A DNA stretch of 64,000 nt, taken from NCBI GenBank assembly GCA_028716525.1, contig JAQUPQ010000005.1, positions 62,001 through 126,000 of the forward strand. Direction: 5' to 3'. The notes under the pieces were generated by a model that saw nothing but the letters and a program-made list of their open reading frames with translations, was not told the origin of the DNA and did not search any database. This stretch comes from Terriglobia bacterium. Lineage in GTDB: Bacteria > Acidobacteriota > Terriglobia > JAIQFV01. Every line of letters begins with the position of its first letter. Within the stretch, counting starts at the first letter, position 1. The translations under genes were made by a program, and so were the position numbers. Positions 61,685 to 64,000 of the stretch are shown one piece after another.

Positions 61685-62194
61685 ATGTCAAACTCGGAAG
61701 ATCCTAAACGCATTCTCCTCAGGCACTTTCTCGCCGCTTTGGCTTATCGCACGCAGAAGGCCTTACGCGGCGCACCGCCGGATTTTGGTGATTATGACCC
61801 GGGCGCACAAGTGCGTCCTCCGGGAGAACTCGTTCGCCATATGACCAGCGTCCTGGGGTATGCACGGACGTTCTTTCTCGGCGGTGTCTATCGGCCCGAG
61901 CCGCTCGACACGCTGGCGGCCGAGGAACAACGCTTTCACGGCATGCTGCAGGAACTCGGCACGCTTTTGGCAGGCAGTACACCGCTTCGGGGGATCACGG
62001 AGGAGCAGTTGCTCCAAGGTCCGTTCTCGGATGCCATGACGCATGCCGGTCAACTTGCTCTCCTCCGACGCTTGGCCGGCTCGCCCGTGCCGCCTGAGAA
62101 CTTCGTGTTTGCATCAATCAGCGGTGATCGGCTCGGTTCGGATCAGTCGGAGCCCGCAAGCCCCGACGCCGAGTGGCCGGAGCGGCCTGAATGA
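61685..62194 (+). CDS. DinB-like protein
   Basis: About 169 residues. A four-helix-bundle pattern with LLRHFLAALAYRTQKAL, ELVRHMTSVLGYART, and MTHAGQLALLRRLAG, which carries the His of the DinB/YfiT metal site (RHM and MTHAGQ). DinB-type proteins act as thiol transferases or have unknown roles. ATG 61685 is preferred; a GTG at 61673 extends the frame. Pro/Glu-rich end (SPDAEWPERPE). Confidence 0.82.
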   Translation: MSNSEDPKRILLRHFLAALAYRTQKALRGAPPDFGDYDPGAQVRPPGELVRHMTSVLGYARTFFLGGVYRPEPLDTLAAEEQRFHGMLQELGTLLAGSTPLRGITEEQLLQGPFSDAMTHAGQLALLRRLAGSPVPPENFVFASISGDRLGSDQSEPASPDAEWPERPE

Positions 62195-62206
62195 AATGGC
62201 CGCGCC

Positions 62207-62330
62207 GGTGGGGTGCATACCCCGACCTATCGGGGTGTGCGATGCTTCGTGGGAGAGCGCTTCACCCCTTCGATCGCAACACGCAAATTCCCAGCCGCAC
62301 ACATGCCATACACGCATGTGTGTGCCACCC
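62207..62330. mobile_element. Short palindromic element related to the one at 60728-60931
   Basis: It begins GGTGGGGTGCATACCCCGA and ends ACGCATGTGTGTGCCACCC, with the same hairpin order. The length is about 124 bases. The following 62340-62410 stretch has the gcgccctcggcgtctcggcg word. Nothing else is seen up to the next gene. Confidence 0.75.
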
Positions 62331-62551
62331 ACCACCCACGCCCGGGTGGGCTAAGGAGCAGGATTTCTCTGCGCAATCTCCGCGCCCTCGGCGTCTCGGC
62401 GTTGAATAACCTTCTGTAGACCCAACGCTCTCATTCCCCACGGAAAATCCGCGCCCCAGTTTCCCTGCAGTCGAGCTTAGTGATAGTCTTATGGGTCGCG
62501 ATGTCGCGAAAAACAGGACCTATACGACTAGATATGACCAATGCGAGTTGC

Positions 62552-63862
62552 ATGAACAAAAAAGATCTTCTTGAACAAATGATAGCGACGCATCCGACGG
62601 TGCCCCAAGAAGCCATCGTCAAGGAAGATCTGCTGCGCGGAGGAGTGGCCTTCAGTGACGACGCCTTGCGCGTCGCCGCCGGTTTTCAACCCAAGTCCTA
62701 TTTCATTTTTTCATTCGATTTGATTCCCATCAAAGAGATGGGCGAGCGGCGCGACGATCTTCACGCGCCGGAAGAGATTTGTCTCCAAGGCGGGCCCTCG
62801 AATTTCCGTCGCACCATCGTCTCGGTGCGATTGAATCCCGCTTCGCCCTATCGCATCGAGATCAGCGACGACGGCAAGATGGTGCTGACCGTCGAAAGCG
62901 GATCGGAAAACGGAAATCCAAAACGCACGATTGTTACTGAAGTCAGCTATCGCCCTTTGCCGGAATATTATGCGCGGACACTTGCCAGCGGCCGCCCGCT
63001 CCACGAAGTTGCTCCCAACATCGAGTGGGGATATTTGCTATACCTGACGGTCTACCGCAAGTGCCAGTACTTCGGATTCGAAGAAGAGTGCCGGTTTTGC
63101 GATATCAACGAAAATTATCGACAACAGATTGCAGCAGGCCGCCCCTACGAAATCGTAAAGACACCGGAAGAGATTCTCGAAGCGTTGGAGATCATCGCCG
63201 AGATGGATGAAACTGCGCGGGCCTATACCGTCACCGGGGGCTCCATCACTTCAAAGCTGCGCGGTCACACCGAGGCGGATTTCTACGAGCGTTATCCGCT
63301 GGCGATCGAAAAGCGTTTTCCAGGTCGCTGGATTTCCAAGTTGGTGGTGCAAGCCCTGCCGCTGGACGACGTGAAGCGGTTCAAAGACGCCGGGGTTCAA
63401 ATCTACCACCCCAACTATGAAGTTTGGGACGACCGATTGTTTGGAATCATTTGTGCGGGAAAAAATCGTTACGTCGGGCGCGAGGAGTGGCATCGGCGAA
63501 TCATTGATGCCGCGAAAGTCTTCGGGCCGGATTACGTCATACCAAATTTCGTGGCCGGAATCGAGATGTCGCAACCGGATGGATTTCGAACTGTAGACGA
63601 GGCGATCGCTTCGACCGCGGAAGGCCTGGAATTCTTCATGTCACACGGCATCAAACCGCGATTCACAACCTGGTGTCCCGAACCGCTGAGCGTATTGGGA
63701 CAAAGAAATCCGCAAGGGGCCCCGCTCGAATATCACGTGCGACTGCTGGAAACTTATCATTCTCTAATTCGTAAATATAAGTTGTCGCCTCCGCCGGGAT
63801 ACGGTGAACCCGGCCTGGGCAGAGCGGTGTTCTCAGTGAGTGCATTTATGGATTGTTTTTGA
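62552..63862 (+). CDS. Radical-SAM protein with an atypical Cys-x8-Cys-x2-Cys cluster motif
   Basis: About 436 residues. The cluster cysteines lie in YRKCQYFGFEEECRFCDIN: eight residues separate the first two, rather than the usual three. This is followed by a GGS-type SAM loop (YTVTGGSIT) and the TIM-barrel strands. An N-terminal domain of about 170 residues precedes it, without known match. No precursor peptide or other partner is evident; the gene runs up to the window edge region. The start is uncertain (62480, 62534 and 62552 possible). The function is unknown; B12-binding and SPASM domains are not visible. Confidence 0.85.
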   Translation: MNKKDLLEQMIATHPTVPQEAIVKEDLLRGGVAFSDDALRVAAGFQPKSYFIFSFDLIPIKEMGERRDDLHAPEEICLQGGPSNFRRTIVSVRLNPASPYRIEISDDGKMVLTVESGSENGNPKRTIVTEVSYRPLPEYYARTLASGRPLHEVAPNIEWGYLLYLTVYRKCQYFGFEEECRFCDINENYRQQIAAGRPYEIVKTPEEILEALEIIAEMDETARAYTVTGGSITSKLRGHTEADFYERYPLAIEKRFPGRWISKLVVQALPLDDVKRFKDAGVQIYHPNYEVWDDRLFGIICAGKNRYVGREEWHRRIIDAAKVFGPDYVIPNFVAGIEMSQPDGFRTVDEAIASTAEGLEFFMSHGIKPRFTTWCPEPLSVLGQRNPQGAPLEYHVRLLETYHSLIRKYKLSPPPGYGEPGLGRAVFSVSAFMDCF

Positions 63863-64000
63863 AGCAGGTGCCAGGGGTCAGGTGTCGGGTGTCAGAAAAC
63901 AGCTGTCAGCAATCAGTTTTCAGCTACAAGCCTCAAGCCATAAGCCCGAAGCGAGCAAAGACCACTGACAAGAAGGAAACACCTTAAATCCGTTTTGTTT
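63863..64000. repeat. Dispersed 'gtcaggtgtcgggtgtcag...agctgtcagc' words at the window end
   Basis: About 100 bases made of the words GGTGCCAGGGGTCAGGTG, AACAGCTGTCAGC and CAGTTTTCAGCTACAAGCC, shared with 43620-43690. No gene begins before the edge. Confidence 0.6.

Overview
The window is 64 kb of a GC-moderate (mid-50s %, by eye) Gram-negative bacterial chromosome. No rRNA or tRNA gene is visible. The gene content (porin-cytochrome and multiheme cytochrome genes, NtrC/sigma-54 control, class II ribonucleotide reductase, NAD-type isocitrate dehydrogenase, many palindromic repeat families and 'ctcaccgcagagacgc'-type dispersed words) suggests an Acidobacteriota-like lineage. That placement is inference, because no marker gene settles it.

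Left part (1-12,040, all minus strand): an extracellular-electron-transfer type operon. In transcription order it encodes a DmsE/MtrA-like decaheme cytochrome, an MtrB/PioB outer-membrane barrel, a tetraheme cytochrome, a four-repeat cytochrome, a pentaheme cytochrome, a second four-repeat cytochrome, and a Tat-exported molybdopterin oxidoreductase cut by the left edge. A textbook sigma-54 promoter (TGGCACG-N4-TTGCA) precedes the first gene. A histidine kinase/NtrC-type regulator pair lies just upstream, so the whole block looks like one regulated electron conduit.

12-34 kb: a REP-associated tyrosine transposase between two inverted palindromic repeat arrays; a penicillin-acylase family enzyme; an exported truncated haemoglobin; a four-gene bufferin-type RiPP operon (precursor, MNIO enzyme, partner, DoxX); an SGNH hydrolase, an ORF6N protein and an XRE/S24-like regulator; a small proline-tailed secreted peptide next to two membrane proteins; an octaheme HAO-family cytochrome; a Fur-box-preceded outer-membrane barrel; a Tat-leader queuosine-salvage homologue; and a lipase-like hydrolase.

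34-41 kb: a divergent family-B DNA polymerase with a small protein and a RecA-like protein that lacks Walker A. Divergent from it are two tandem SAM-II-type aptamers, each followed by an intrinsic terminator, leading a threonine-synthase homologue and a ThiS/MoaD-like carrier ending in GG. I read that last unit as a candidate thiocarboxylate-dependent homocysteine/methionine route, and rate it the most interesting system here.

41-64 kb is mostly core metabolism and housekeeping: metallophosphoesterase, tryptophanase, NAD-isocitrate dehydrogenase, NYN protein, citrate synthase, acyl-CoA dehydrogenase, GH3 glycosidase, class II ribonucleotide reductase, QueA, RlmI-like methyltransferase, Hsp20-ClpB, DinB-like protein and an atypical radical-SAM protein. 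Small palindromic mobile-like elements are interspersed.
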